Shown here one piece after another: positions 48,388 through 59,605 of a stretch of DNA of 64,000 nt. Position 1 is the first letter of the stretch. Each line of letters begins with the position of its first letter. Source of the stretch: Castanea sativa (lineage: Eukaryota; Streptophyta; Magnoliopsida; Fagales; Fagaceae); the NCBI RefSeq assembly GCF_040712315.1, contig NC_134015.1, positions 7,467,945 through 7,531,944 of the forward strand, written 5' to 3'. The notes under the pieces were generated by a model that saw only the letters and a list, made by a program, of their open reading frames with translations, did not search any database and was not told where the DNA came from. A program made the position numbers and the translations under genes.

Positions 48388-48397
48388 CTTTTTATAC
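48388..48397 (-). promoter_or_regulatory. TATA box of the inhibitor gene
   Basis: Minus-strand GTATAAAAAG, about 70 bases upstream of the chosen ATG; a start near 48365 would give a leader of about 45 bases. Confidence 0.6.
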
Positions 48398-48589
48398 AAC
48401 ATAAAATATAACCCCTTTTTTGGCTATTCTATTATGTTTGGTAATTAATTAAGAGAATTCAAGCATGCATCTAATTATGTGCAAGTAGTGGGTTACAGTT
48501 ATTTCAACTTTTATAGTCTCAGATAGTTGAATACGTGGATGGAACTATACATGGACTACCCCCCTAAATTATTTAAAAAAAATATTAGT

Positions 48590-49110
48590 ATATTAATAGG
48601 TACTAATTTTAGCAATTTTTTTTCAATAAAATTACACTTTTACCCCCCTTTACAATATCATCAATTCTTTTAAGAGTAAGGTTATAGCCATAAACTTTTT
48701 TACAGCATTTTTACAAACTATTGAAGTAGCAAATTCTTATTGGTTCGCACACTTACATTACTTTTTACTTACCAGTAACCACTCACCATACTAGCAATTT
48801 GTAAAAAAATTGTAATTTTAGTATTTTCCACCTTTTTAAAGGCCATAAAAAATTAATATATTAAATCTAAAACAAAATATACAAGCCCAAAAAAACTATT
48901 CCAAAAACAAAAATTACCAATAACAAAGTTAAAAAAATTAAGTTCAATCAACTTATTTTACCCAAAACCAAAAACTTAGCCCCTTAAAAAGTTTTAAACA
49001 AAAGCCCTTAGTGGTAAAACAATAGAGTCAAAGACTAGAGTCGCTGCACATAGAGAGCAACAGAGCCGCCCTGCTAACTCCAAGTTTTAGCTTCATCCCT
49101 GGTTAAATAA
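48590..49110 (+). repeat. Dispersed repeat, copy 1 (second copy 53905-54460)
   Basis: Shared phrases in the same order in both copies: TTCAATAAAATTACA, a MITE, AAAACAAAATATACAAGCCC, CTTAAAAAGTTTTAAACAAA (one base differs), then CAGAGCC and TCCATCCTTG-like sequence. It looks like a decayed transposable element with no ORF left. Confidence 0.7.
48701..48813. mobile_element. MITE-like element (second family), copy 1
   Basis: Ends TACAGCATTTTTACAAAC and, inverted, GCAATTTGTAAAAAAATTGT. The middle has TCTTATTGGTTCGCA and ACTCACCATA. The sister copy is at 53994-54121. Confidence 0.6.
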
Positions 49111-49342
49111 GAAGTCTGGGGTTCAATCTCCGCTTATATAAAAAACTGATTAATATCTTGGACTGATGATAAATAACACAATCGTCATAAGCGAAAATTA
49201 TAGGTTGAAACTTTATAAAATAAATAAAAATTATATGCAAGTATATTTTAGGAAGAAAATGACAAAAAAATTTTGAAAATTTGAAAGTTATATATATTTA
49301 TTGTTGTTAGGTTAATAGTTTTGTAATAAGTACGACTTCCTT

Positions 49343-49654
49343 TTACAAGCACAACCAAATCTCACAACATTTTCATAAGATGAATCCCCAAAATTGGTAG
49401 ATGTATAAAAAATTGTAGACATAGTAGCATTTCTCTTATAATAATAATAATAATAGCCATTAAATGCACATTAAAAATTCTACCATTATAATAAATATCC
49501 ATTATAATCTTAATTTTTTTTTTAAAACATCCTTAAAGGCTCACTATAAAACAAACATCCTTACAAGCACAACCAAATCTCACAACATCTTCATAAGATG
49601 AATCCCCAAAATTGGTAGATGCATAAAATATTATAGACATAGTAGCATTTCCCT

Positions 49655-49685
<31 letters not shown>

Positions 49686-49895
49686 GCCATTAAATGCACA
49701 TTAAAAATTCTACCATTATAATAAATATCCATTATAATCTTAAATTTTTTATTAAAAAAAGAAAAACATCCTTAAAGGCTCACTATAGAAAAAAAACATC
49801 CTTACAAGCACAACCAAATCTCACAACATTTTCATATGATGAATCCCCAAAATTGGTAGATGCATAAAATATTGTAGACATAGTAGCATTTCCCT

Positions 49896-49950
<55 letters not shown>

Positions 49951-50045
49951 GCCATTAAATGCACATTAAAAATTCTACCATTATAATAAATATCCATTAC
50001 AATCTTAAATTTTTTTTTTTTTTTAAAAAAACATCCTTAAAGGCT
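49343..50045 (+). repeat. Triplicated unit of about 220-240 bp with growing TAA tracts
   Basis: Three direct copies begin ACAAGCACAACCAAATCTCA near 49346, 49563 and 49802. Each holds a TAA microsatellite followed by TAGCCATTAAATGCACATTA and ends with CATCCTTAAAGGCTCACTAT. The TAA tract increases from about 5 to about 10 to about 18 units from the first to the third copy. No gene. Confidence 0.92.
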
Positions 50046-50101
50046 CACTATAAATTTCACTATTTCTATATATTCCACAATTATAATAGAAAGTGCTATT
50101 T

Positions 50102-50241
50102 CTACAACATTTTCATAACAAATTATAGATGGTATGTTGTCATTGGTTTTAATTTAAATACATCATTGAAATTGTATTTTTGCTCACTAGTAACAACCAA
50201 TAGCCACATGTTACTTAAAACTTGTTGTGAAAATATTGTAG
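50102..50241. mobile_element. MITE-like element, 140 bp
   Basis: Ends CTACAACATTTTCATAACAA and, inverted, CTTGTTGTGAAAATATTGTAG; 22-base inverted repeats with three mismatches. It is related to the elements at 1962-2100 and 57577-57711. Confidence 0.75.
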
Positions 50242-50649
50242 ACATAACATTTCTCTGATAACAAATATCCATTATGATAATAAATCAAAAAAAAAATTGT
50301 CCTTAAATGCATAGTATAAATTTCACCATTATATTAAATTCTTTAAATAATATGTAGTTAAATATCCACTATCAGCTCCTTTAAATATTCCGTAAAAAGC
50401 ATTTCACCTTTTTCCGCTCTATAATCGACTTTATAAAGTGGGTATTATTTTTCTCTTAAATTATTTCTAAGATGAAGTTTCTTTACTTTTATGTGTGTGT
50501 GTGTGTGTTTCTCAAAAAAAAAAAAAAAAGTTTCTTACTTTCATTTTTTACCTATTTTTCAAAGTAACCTAAAAGGAAAGTCTAAAATAAGTTATTTTCT
50601 AAACATATTTCTCCTTCAAGGGCAACTGTAAAAAAAATGAAAAACAATT

Positions 50650-50652
<3 letters not shown>

Positions 50653-50736
<84 letters not shown>
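50653..50736. repeat. Compound (CT)n(TA)n microsatellite
   Basis: About 19 CT followed by about 23 TA dinucleotides. Confidence 0.95.
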
Positions 50737-50738
<2 letters not shown>

Positions 50739-51046
50739 CAATATTATACAACTCAATATTTTTTAATTAGATGTGAATATTGACAATCTACCGTTGGTTT
50801 ATATTATCTTCGTATATTCTCTATCTTTACAAAATTTTAAGGTGATCAAAGGTCAATTACCATCTCGTCAATCAAGTGTTTAAATTCAAGCTTTTGAAGT
50901 TTAAAATAATTCATAAAATATGAGTTAATGGATTGAATAGTAAATAAATCAATTGGAATGAAAATTGGTATGCTTGTTAAAAATATATAGAAAATTGGAT
51001 GGTGTAATATTTGTTTAGGTTATACTGAGTGTAACTTGAACACAAA

Positions 51047-51087
<41 letters not shown>

Positions 51088-51088
51088 G

Positions 51089-51117
<29 letters not shown>
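51047..51117. repeat. Compound (CT)n(AT)n(AC)n microsatellite
   Basis: Three dinucleotide tracts back to back: CT to 51068, AT to 51087, AC from 51089. Confidence 0.95.
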
Positions 51118-51121
<4 letters not shown>

Positions 51122-51267
51122 GTTTATTAAAAGAACAATACACCACATTTACAATTTTGTGTTACACACACCTATTTATTAACATCTCTATAAAGTTTTT
51201 GGGGAAAAAATAATACAAAATAAAAAATAAAATGATTTAAGTCCTTTTGAGTTCAAAAGAAAAAGGG

Positions 51268-51620
51268 AGAAATTTTACCACCTAAAATTATACCTCAGAT
51301 TACGCTTTGCACCCTAAACTTTTCAAATGCATATTTTGTACCCTAAACTATAATTTTTGTTACACTTTGCATCCAAACAGCAAAATTTGCTGTTAACTTG
51401 ATGGAAATCCAAAGTTTAAGGTGTAAAGTGTAATAGAGAAGATGAGCAATTGAGTCTTTTCACGTGGTGCTATACTTCTTCATTCAAGTTAACACCAAAC
51501 TTGACTTCAGACTGCAAAGTTTAACAAATATCATAGTTTAAGGTGGAAAATATGCATTTGAAAATTTAAAGGTGCAAAATGTAATCAAAGATATCGTTTT
51601 TGGTGGTATGATGTAACTTT
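51268..51620. mobile_element. MITE-like inverted-repeat element 1
   Basis: The left half reads TACCACCTAAAATTATACC, GCTTTGCACCCTAAACTTTT and TACCCTAAACTATAATTTTT. The right half reads the complement (ATAGTTTAAGGTGG, AAAATGTAATC, GGTGGTATGATGTAACTTTC). This CCCTAAACTAT pattern is a common plant MITE type. Confidence 0.55.
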
Positions 51621-51875
51621 CCTAAAAACATAAAATGAATTACGTCATTTAGTGTAATACATGGAAACCAAAAATTGACCATTTAAAATTTTAATTATAA
51701 TACATGAATTAATACAATACCTTGGTACACGTCCTTTTGTATTAGACAAGAAGGGTAAAAAATAAAATAAACCGTCAATTAATAGGTTGTATGAGTATAA
51801 CCCATAGGTATAGTTAATGGGTAGTTACATACAATAAAAAATGTTAATGGGAACTCTTAACTCTTCAATTTCTTG

Positions 51876-52205
51876 GAAAAATTATACTTTACCTTCCTAA
51901 ATTGTATCTCTTTTTATACTTATCCCCCTAAATTATACGAATGCACACTTACCTCCCTTAAACTATAACATATATTACACTTACTCCCTAAACTATGAAA
52001 AAACACACTTCTATACTATACTCACTTTTACACTTGATCCCCTCAACTATATCACATTTTATAGCTACCCCCTAAACTATGAGAATATACACTTACTTCT
52101 CTAAACAATTATCCATTGGTTGAGGTGCAAAGTGTTATACGGGTAATAGTTTAGGAGGATAAGTGTGCATTTCCATAGTTTAAGGGGAAAGTGTAATTTT
52201 CCCAA
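51876..52205. mobile_element. MITE-like inverted-repeat element 2
   Basis: Starts GGAAAAATTATACTTTACC and ends with the near complement GGGGAAAGTGTAATTTTCCC. Internal CCCCCTAAACTATG repeats relate it to the element at 51268-51620. Confidence 0.65.
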
Positions 52206-52468
52206 ATTTCTTATAGTGATGTAACTCATAACTACTCATTGCGAAATGATAATTGCACTACATTGTGTCAACATTTCATCTTTTTTTTTTTTCAAGTTAT
52301 TTAATGTTTTCTCCTTATTCTATCAATCTTCTTTCCTTTTTGAAGTTATTTTCATATTTTATTTGACAAAGAAAATAAATAGAAACTATTATTCTTAACG
52401 TTGTTGTTGATGATGTTCTTCATATATAGATAGAAAGTCACCAAGAAATTAAAACAATCTTGAAGCTA

Positions 52469-52537
<69 letters not shown>

Positions 52538-53350
52538 AACTGTGGGATTCCACTTCTCTTGATGCTAATGAAGTTTTATTGTTGGTTGATGTTTGTTAGT
52601 GCCCATTTTCACGACACATTTCTTATAAGCCCAACTTCCTCATGGGATCAATTTATGTATTATATCAAATTTTATTTAAGTATGGCTAAAACTCATGTGA
52701 CATAATGGGGAAATTGAGGAAGTTTGGTTTCAAGAGTATGAGTCAATTTCTTTCGAACCTTTTACATGAGCCTAGCCCATGCATGCTACTAAGTGGGCAA
52801 AGGACACTATAGTAGCACCTCAAGCTCATGAAGAAGGTCTTGTACCCAAAATTCCTAAAGTTTTTTCCCTACACATATTTGAGTTTAAAACATAGTTGAC
52901 TATCATTGGCTAACTCCAACTGCTAGACCCTTACACTCACCAATACATAGCATATTTCAAATAACTTACTATACTCAAACAGAACCTCCTTGAAAGAAAT
53001 CCAATGTTTTTACGAACTGAGAATACTAGCCTACAAAAAGGTGAGAGTGAGAGTTAAAAATATAAATTGGGTTTCAATCATACTTTTGTTTCTAAGAAAA
53101 ATATTTAAAAAACTAAAAAAATGACATACTTCGTTGATCCTCTTGCTAGTGACAACACTTAGGTCCACTTGCCTCCTCTTTATGCTTGATGAAAGAGTGT
53201 GAGAGTTAAAAATCATTTATACTTTAATTATTTTTGGGTTTCTAAAAATCAAAGTAGGAAAACTGAAAAAATATACTTCTTGGATCCTCCTGTCAGTGAC
53301 AAGAAACCTCTCTCTAACAAGAACAAGCCAAGGCTAACCTAATAATTGAT

Positions 53351-53353
<3 letters not shown>
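52206..53353. other. Intergenic, no gene seen
   Basis: AT-rich with a 63-base (GA)n tract at 52471-52533. A short direct repeat (GTGAGAGTTAAAAAT, GTGACAA, GGATCCTC-like) near 53041-53160 and 53199-53300 suggests a local duplication. Confidence 0.5.
52471..52533. repeat. (GA)n microsatellite
   Basis: About 31 uninterrupted GA dinucleotides. Confidence 0.95.

Positions 53354-53407
<54 letters not shown>
53354..53407. repeat. 54-base poly-T tract
   Basis: Pure T run. On the minus strand it is a poly-A, which could be the tail of a minus-strand retroposed sequence, but no source gene or LINE 3' end is recognisable next to it. Confidence 0.9.
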
Positions 53408-53408
<1 letters not shown>

Positions 53409-53851
53409 TTTCCCTTCAAGAATGGGTCCCAATTAAAAATAACATAAATCTATTGATTTTAAACACAAATCTACCAATCAGAACTTTACCAATAAAGATT
53501 CAATAGCAAACACATGGAAATATTAAAGCCAAAAAAATAATACACTTTGCATATTAATGCAATCTATCTTATAACACCATACAAGCCACTTGTTTGCTCC
53601 AACTTAACAATCCACCACAAAATCAATTATGAACATCTCAATATGATTATTTTTCTAAAAATTCTCATTAAGAAGCCACTTACCTCATAAGTCCAATCTG
53701 AATTTACCTCAATCGGACATCATATAAGCAATCCAAATCAAGTTTCTAGATCCATCACCAAGTATCTTGAAACCTAGAACCACTATGATCAAGCCAATTA
53801 AGAACAAGGCCTATCACGAAGTTCATTACCACAATCAAGGACGGAGGCATT

Positions 53852-53900
53852 CCCCCCCCCCCCCCCAATTTTTCATTAAAACACACACACACACACACAC
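53852..53900. repeat. C15 tract and (AC)n microsatellite
   Basis: Fifteen C, a short AATTTTTCATTAAA link, then ten AC dinucleotides. It marks the left edge of the dispersed repeat copy 2. Confidence 0.95.
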
Positions 53901-53904
53901 AAAT

Positions 53905-54460
53905 TCTAGAAATTTTGTTCAATAAAATTACATTTTGCTCCCTTAACAATATCATTGATTCTTTTTAGAGTAATGTTACATGCACAAACTTATCTACAAC
54001 ATTTTTACAAATCGTTGAGATACAAAGTCTTATTGGTTCGCATTTGAGTCCACCGCTTACATTGCTTTTTTACTTGCCAATAATCACTCACCATATTAGC
54101 AATTTGTAGAAGAATTTGTAGCTCTAGCATTTCCTTATTTAAAGGCCATTAAAAAATATATAGATCTAAAATCTAAAACAAAATATACAAGCCCAAAAAA
54201 ATTACTGTAATATAAAAAAAATTGCCAATAGTAAAGTTAAAAATAATTAAGCATCATTAACCAATTTTACTCAAAATAAACAACCAGCCCTTTAAAAAGT
54301 TTTAAACAAAATAATTGTGTCTTTACGTAGCAAAAAACGCACGCATCAAAAACAAAAAAAAAAAAAAAAAAAAAAAAACCCTCAGCAGCTAAGAAGCAGC
54401 AAAGCCAATGGTCAGAGCCACCTCACTAACTTCAACTCCTGGTTCCATCCTTGATCACAA
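53905..54460 (+). repeat. Dispersed repeat, copy 2
   Basis: Same order of phrases as 48590-49110, including the second-family MITE (53994-54121), and a 25-base poly-A at 54354-54378 that copy 1 lacks. Confidence 0.7.
53994..54121. mobile_element. MITE-like element (second family), copy 2
   Basis: Ends CTACAACATTTTTACAAATC and, inverted, GCAATTTGTAGAAGAATTTG. The inverted repeats are clearer than in copy 1 at 48701-48813. Confidence 0.65.
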
Positions 54461-54681
54461 GAATCTCCTAAAATCGAAAGGTACCCTAAAAATCAAAACA
54501 AAGGGCTTAAAGCCTAACTTAACCGTCCTAAGACAAGTATCCCTTCCCAATTAGGAATCAAAAAAGCACACAAGAAATCTATGAAACCAAAGCGTTTTAA
54601 TTCCCTACCGCACACAATGTACATTCAATAGATAATATAACACACATCACTTTAAAGAAAAATGAGGTAACTAGCCTTATG

Positions 54682-55233
54682 AATTTCATATATTTCACCC
54701 TCTTTCTCATCTATATATACTTCCAAGGATAAGAAGGTGATATAAATGTCTCTTTGCTGTCATGTCAACTACCTTTATAGTTCCTCAATATTAAGAAGCT
54801 CACTTTTAAAAAAAATTAATATGTTAAATATTAAACCATATCAATACATTAACTCTTTTTTTAATGTTAATGAATTAATTCGTTAATGAAAGGTCTATTC
54901 TAGAACCTAGCTCACTATTGATATATCATATATATTAATTGTATAATTTTTTATCCCTATCTTCCAACTTTTTTTTAATTATAAAAATATCTTTCAATTG
55001 AAGTTGACCTATTTAGGCTTTGTGTGTGTCATGAAATACTGTTTTCTTTTTTAAAACTTTGATAGACTATTTTTTTTATTTAAAAAAAGAAATACAAAAA
55101 CAAAGAAATTATGTCTAATATGACTTGTGTTGAAGGCCGATTTTTGTCATTAGTCAGGCCTAGTTGTGAGACTTGGGTTCTTCAAAGCCATAGCAGAGTT
55201 ATGGGCCGGTGAGCTGGATTTGGTTCCACCGAG
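54682..55233 (+). repeat. 550-bp direct duplication, copy 2, with SWEET exon end
   Basis: Matches 13847-14396. The first 60 bases are the tail of a SWEET exon (frame remnants of FIYFTLFLIY, then DKK) followed by a GTGATA donor-like site. The rest is former intron. Only the exon end survives here, so no function is possible. Confidence 0.85.
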
Positions 55234-56357
55234 GTTTTCTGAAGGTTTCTGGTCTACCTTGGGAAGTTTTTGAAACTAAAATGTTGAACCCAGATAGGAT
55301 GGTAAAGATAGTTTTGATGTTTAGCAATATGGGGTTCCAACAAGAAAGGGATAAGATATTGTCAGAGATTGTTATTTGGTGCTAGAGAATTACTAACAAG
55401 AAAGACAAAAGGTGTAGGCATGGTTCATGGGGTTTTTTGGATGGTTCAACGACTACATTGTTGGAGGTATTTATGGTTTCATCTCTAAAGGATTTAATGA
55501 TATCAGTTCCAAATCCAGAAGAGTTGATGGAGAACGGAATTTTTGGAGAAAATTACTATGATTTAATTGTATTTGATTGATGACTGAAAAGATTCATTGC
55601 TATCAGCAACATGCTTGTTGTGATACTAGTGCACGTATTTTTAATCAATAAAAATTGGTGTTTAAATATGATTCAAGTTTTGTTATTTTGCATTGATTGT
55701 CTTTGAATTAGGTATTTGGGTTATTTGTTTTGATTAAAGTTGAACGATGAAGAAAAACGAAAAGAATGGCACAATCAAAGACATCTATTGTTTACAACCC
55801 CACTTAGAGAAGAAGTAGAGAATGAGTTATTTGGTGTTAGTTTCTTTTGAATTGTACGTACCCATTTGATTTTTCTTTTGATTGATGTTATTATTTAGAT
55901 TTGTGTATGTGATTCAAATTTGAAAATCTTTTTAATTGAAATTTCAGACACAATAGGTTTGAATAGATTGGTTATATTGATTAGAGTTTAAATTTCGTTT
56001 TTTTTTTTTTTTTTTTTGTGAATTTGGGGACACCTAGATTTTTATTTTTACTTTTTATGGATGACTAAGTTTGTGATTTTTTTAGGGACTTTCATGGGTT
56101 TTGCATGTTGGATTATATTCTCAAAATTTTAATTGAGCATCTGTTTGGGTGTTGAGGGGGGAAAATAGTGAAACAAAAGTAAATAGAAGCACAATCACTT
56201 GTGAAGGTTTATTTTTAAGACATTGGTGAATTGTGAGTTTTTCTTTGTTAATTTGCCAATTCTTAATTACTTTATAGGTTTTGGTAGATAATTTTTAAGA
56301 GAGAGATCGATATAAAAAAGCAATGAACTACAACTTTAATTTTTATTTATATGGGAT
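55234..56357. other. Intergenic, no gene recognised
   Basis: AT-rich. The stretch 55240-55560 has fewer stops than its surroundings but gives no product I can identify. A poly-T of 19 or more bases lies near 56000. Confidence 0.45.
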
Positions 56358-57132
56358 ATAACTGTGGGGGGTCAAAACTCCTGAATAAACATTTGGGGTT
56401 TGGGCCTGATTGGCAAGTACCAGTCTATTTGTGATCATGGCTTCCAGGCCCACAAGTCAGTCTGCACTGTAAAAGTCCGAGGAGGAATGTCTCCTTGGAC
56501 GGGTCCGGCGATGACCCTGGGACTTGCTAAATGGGTTAAAGGCAGAATTCTGGAAAAACTGATGGGTAAGAAGGTGATCCAAGCACCCTCTAGAGCAAGG
56601 ACGTGAGAGAAATATCTAAGAAAAAGGCTGCTACATCCACATTAAAGACTGGACATCTACTTTCCTTGCCGCATTAATGGAGAAGTGACCTATGAACAGG
56701 AGGATTCAGCCTCCCTGCTATTATTTGAAAGATTTCAAGAAGGTGGTGGATGGGACAAGTATCCAGAGGGGAATATTGGTATGACACGTGGATGAACCAG
56801 TAAAGGAGAAGTATATAAGGAAACAAGAGAGGAAAGAGAAAGGGGATCGAGATTTTCCATTGAGAGTAAGCGGGAACCAAGAGTTGTAAACTTTGGCACA
56901 GAGAGAGAGTATATGTATACAAATCGTCTTTGACTTACGTCCGATGAGGTTTCTTTGTTGTACTTGTTTACCACTTGCATAGATTGTGACACTCTAGCCT
57001 ACTAATCAAACTTCCAACATCCCGAACCTAGATTTCAAATTCATACTCTACAAATCTTATTGCATAAAGCTCATTGAGCCTAAGCCCAACACTTGTTTTT
57101 GGGACTAGGTACAATTGTGCACTTACAATAAC
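56358..57132 (+). mobile_element. Solo LTR of a gypsy-type element with ATAAC target duplication
   Basis: A 765-base LTR (56363-57127) starting TGTGGGGGG and ending GCACTTACA, flanked on both sides by ATAAC (56358-56362, 57128-57132). TATATAAG lies at 56812-56819. Several phrases (TTAATGGAGAA, GGGACAAGTATC, CCTAGATTTCAA, CTCTACAAAT) occur in the same order in the Tat-type LTR at 58717-59558, so the two belong to related families. A solo LTR arises when the two LTRs of an element recombine and the interior is lost. Confidence 0.92.
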
Positions 57133-57490
57133 ATTTTTATTTTTTTAGAATTTAATGAATTTCTTGGCCAATGGATTTGCTTGCGTGGCCCCCTACCCAT
57201 GATTGCCTAAAAAAACAATACGTGTGATGGTAAGTTTCTTATGAACATAGGTGCACTAAATTTTTCTTAATAGTGTTTTATGAACAATATTGTATTATTA
57301 TGCGTCATTTTAAGTTTATGCTGCAAATTTCTTTTTAAAATATGAAATTGATGATTGTGGTCATGTAACACAGGTCTTCACATGTGATTTTTAATAAACC
57401 ATTCATCTACCATGTATATATAAGGGGGTTTGAGTTGTAAATTATCAAAAAGGACAATGCAAATATAAAGAAGTTTATTTCATACTTAAA
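57133..57490. other. Intergenic, no gene seen
   Basis: Short AT-rich spacer between the solo LTR and the second copy of the 1.2-kb repeat. Nothing recognised. Confidence 0.5.
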
Positions 57491-57498
57491 TCAACTAC

Positions 57499-57532
<34 letters not shown>

Positions 57533-58716
57533 TAATAATAATTTATTGTTAACTAAAATTTTTTGTAAAAATATTTTTACAATATTTTCACAACAAATCA
57601 TACGTGGTAAGTTATTTCTGATTTTAATTTGAACACACTACTTAAATTATTTTTTTCACTAGTATTAGCTAGTAACAACCCACCACTTAAGATTTATTAT
57701 GAAAATATTGTGAAAATATTATAGTAGCATTTCTTAGTTTTAATTTTTTTTTTTTTTTTATATTTCTCTTTTATCTCTTTTTCTTTCATCCACACATTTA
57801 TTTATATATTTTTTCCCTCTTTTTTTCTCCTCCACGCACACGTATTCTTTACCTTCTCCATATCTTCACTTTTGACTTTTCTTTATACTTTTCTTCTTTG
57901 CTAGAACACACCGAAGATCAAGCTTCTAGAATTCGTCAACTCTCGTTCCAGAACATACCGTTTCTTTTTTCTCTTTCTCTACTTTCCTCCGCACATTCAG
58001 CCACACAGCCCACACCCACTCACTTCTTCACCTTGATCTTCTTTATTCTTTTCTTTTTCTCTAAATTCAACCACACACAGCTCACATCCACGCATTCTTC
58101 ATCTTGATCTTTACAGGTTATTTCTCTTAATTTCGCCAAAAATCTTCAATACCTCTCTCAACTCACACCCACGCACTTCTTCACCTTGATTTTCACAGGT
58201 AATTTCTCTTATTTTCTATGTTTGTCTTTTTAGTTTTCAATGTATTTTGTGGTTAGTGAGATTAGGGTAATTTGGGTCATTTCTTGCATTTCCAACAGTA
58301 ATATTGATCAAAACCGCTTTTGCGTTTGCAAAAACTTCTCAAACCTGCTCGCATGTTTTGGCTCAATTCTTTGCATTTCAAAATGCAGCTTTTTTTGAGA
58401 ACACACGTTTTGAAACATTACCAGACACCTGACTTTCATTTTTGCTCTCAAAAAGTGAGTTTTGGCTTCTAAAAGCTTAAACAAACAGGTACATAATCAT
58501 ACATGTCATCACTTGTAATAAAAATTATGGCAAAGTAGGTAGTCATAGTAGAACCAAAAATCATGAAGAGATAATTGTAAGGAAACATTTTTCATTTTAT
58601 ATTGATATGCCAAATATCAAGTGTCCAAATCCATAATTAATGGTATGGCTCCACATCCAATATTATGTTCAAAGATAAGAATAGAATAATTAGACATGAT
58701 TATGAATAATCACTAG
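57491..58716 (+). repeat. 1.2-kb dispersed repeat, copy 2
   Basis: Matches 1898-3177 in the same orientation, with a longer TAA microsatellite at the start and about 60 bases missing near 58623. It ends abruptly at CACTAG where the gypsy LTR begins. Confidence 0.85.
57577..57711. mobile_element. MITE-like element inside repeat copy 2
   Basis: Same element as at 1962-2100; it was therefore already present before the 1.2-kb repeat was duplicated. Confidence 0.6.
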
Positions 58717-59558
58717 TGTAGGGTCATTGGGCCTAGTAATTTATGAAGGGTAGCCCAAGAATATCTTTTGGGCTAAAAGCCCAATTCGAGGACATCAAGT
58801 GATCCGAGGGTGTGTGAATGTTAACTCATAACGAAAATACTAGGTAAAGAAGTGATAATGTCTGAATAAGTATGTTCGAGGAAGATTGTGTCCTCGGCTA
58901 GTGAAGCTGAGGTATTAGAAGGGTTGATTGATATCCCCAGGTTATGTTATAGAAGTTCCTATGCTTTAGGGAAGATACGGTACACGTGGAGGATAAGAAA
59001 AATGGCGGTGGAATATCTAAGGTAAAGCTACTACCACCGACCCCGCATTAAATACTCTGCAACTGATATTCTGGCCATATTAATGGAGAAATGGGACCTG
59101 AACATCAGGTTTGAAACTTGACCCCTGTCTCCACAGACTTCAAGGAAAATGGATGAGACAAGTATCTAAAATCAGCGGTCTAACCATGAGGTGGAAGATG
59201 AGAAGGGGAAGAAGGAGGGAGTATAAAGGAAAGAAGGAACCTTCGGTAACAGGAGGGGATTGAAAAAAGAAAAGAAAGAAAGAGGAGATTGTAGACTTGA
59301 CTATTCACAATTGTAATCTATCTTGAGAAGCAGTATTATAAATTGTCCTCGAATTGTGTTTGATGAGGGGTTTTCATTCATATTCATACAAACAATTCCT
59401 TATTTATGTCATTAGGTCCAAAGCCCATCTTTCTTTGTTGTCTAAACCATCTTTAAAACCTAGATTTCAAGCTCACTCTCTACAAATTTATTGTAAAAAG
59501 ACCTTTCAGGCCATTTCCCTTCTGATTGTGGGTTAGGGGTTCGAATTGTATCCTTACA
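58717..59558 (+). repeat. Tat-type 5' LTR
   Basis: 842 bases from TGTAGGG to CCTTACA, the short inverted ends typical of LTRs. A TATA box (GTATAAAG) is at about 59221-59228. The left border is fixed by the abrupt end of the 1.2-kb repeat and the right border by the primer-site region. Confidence 0.85.
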
Positions 59559-59559
59559 A

Positions 59560-59578
59560 TTGGCACCGTCTGTGGGAA
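59560..59578 (+). promoter_or_regulatory. Primer binding site of the gypsy element
   Basis: TTGGCACCGTCTGTGGGAA-type sequence directly after the LTR, a form widespread in plant gypsy elements (usually TGGCGCCGTCTGTGGGA). I do not assign the tRNA. Confidence 0.65.
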
Positions 59579-59605
59579 ATCTAGTGTTTGAACAGGTTTA
59601 ACATC

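Larger units (their letters stand above)
50242..51265. other. Intergenic, microsatellite-rich
   Basis: No gene seen. Contains (CT)n at 50653-50690 joined to (TA)n at 50691-50736, and a second compound CT/AT/AC tract at 51047-51117. Confidence 0.55.

Noticed and set aside
49343..50045. CRISPR-like array
   Set aside because: Units of about 230 bp repeat as a whole with no unique spacers; this is a plant tandem duplication.
52460..52705. Plus-strand frame starting with Arg-Glu repeats
   Set aside because: Encoded by the (GA)n microsatellite; the rest has no similarity to a known protein.
57898..58107. Short Ser/Thr-rich frame in the 1.2-kb repeat
   Set aside because: The frame is not conserved in copy 1 at the same place and has low-complexity CT-rich origin.
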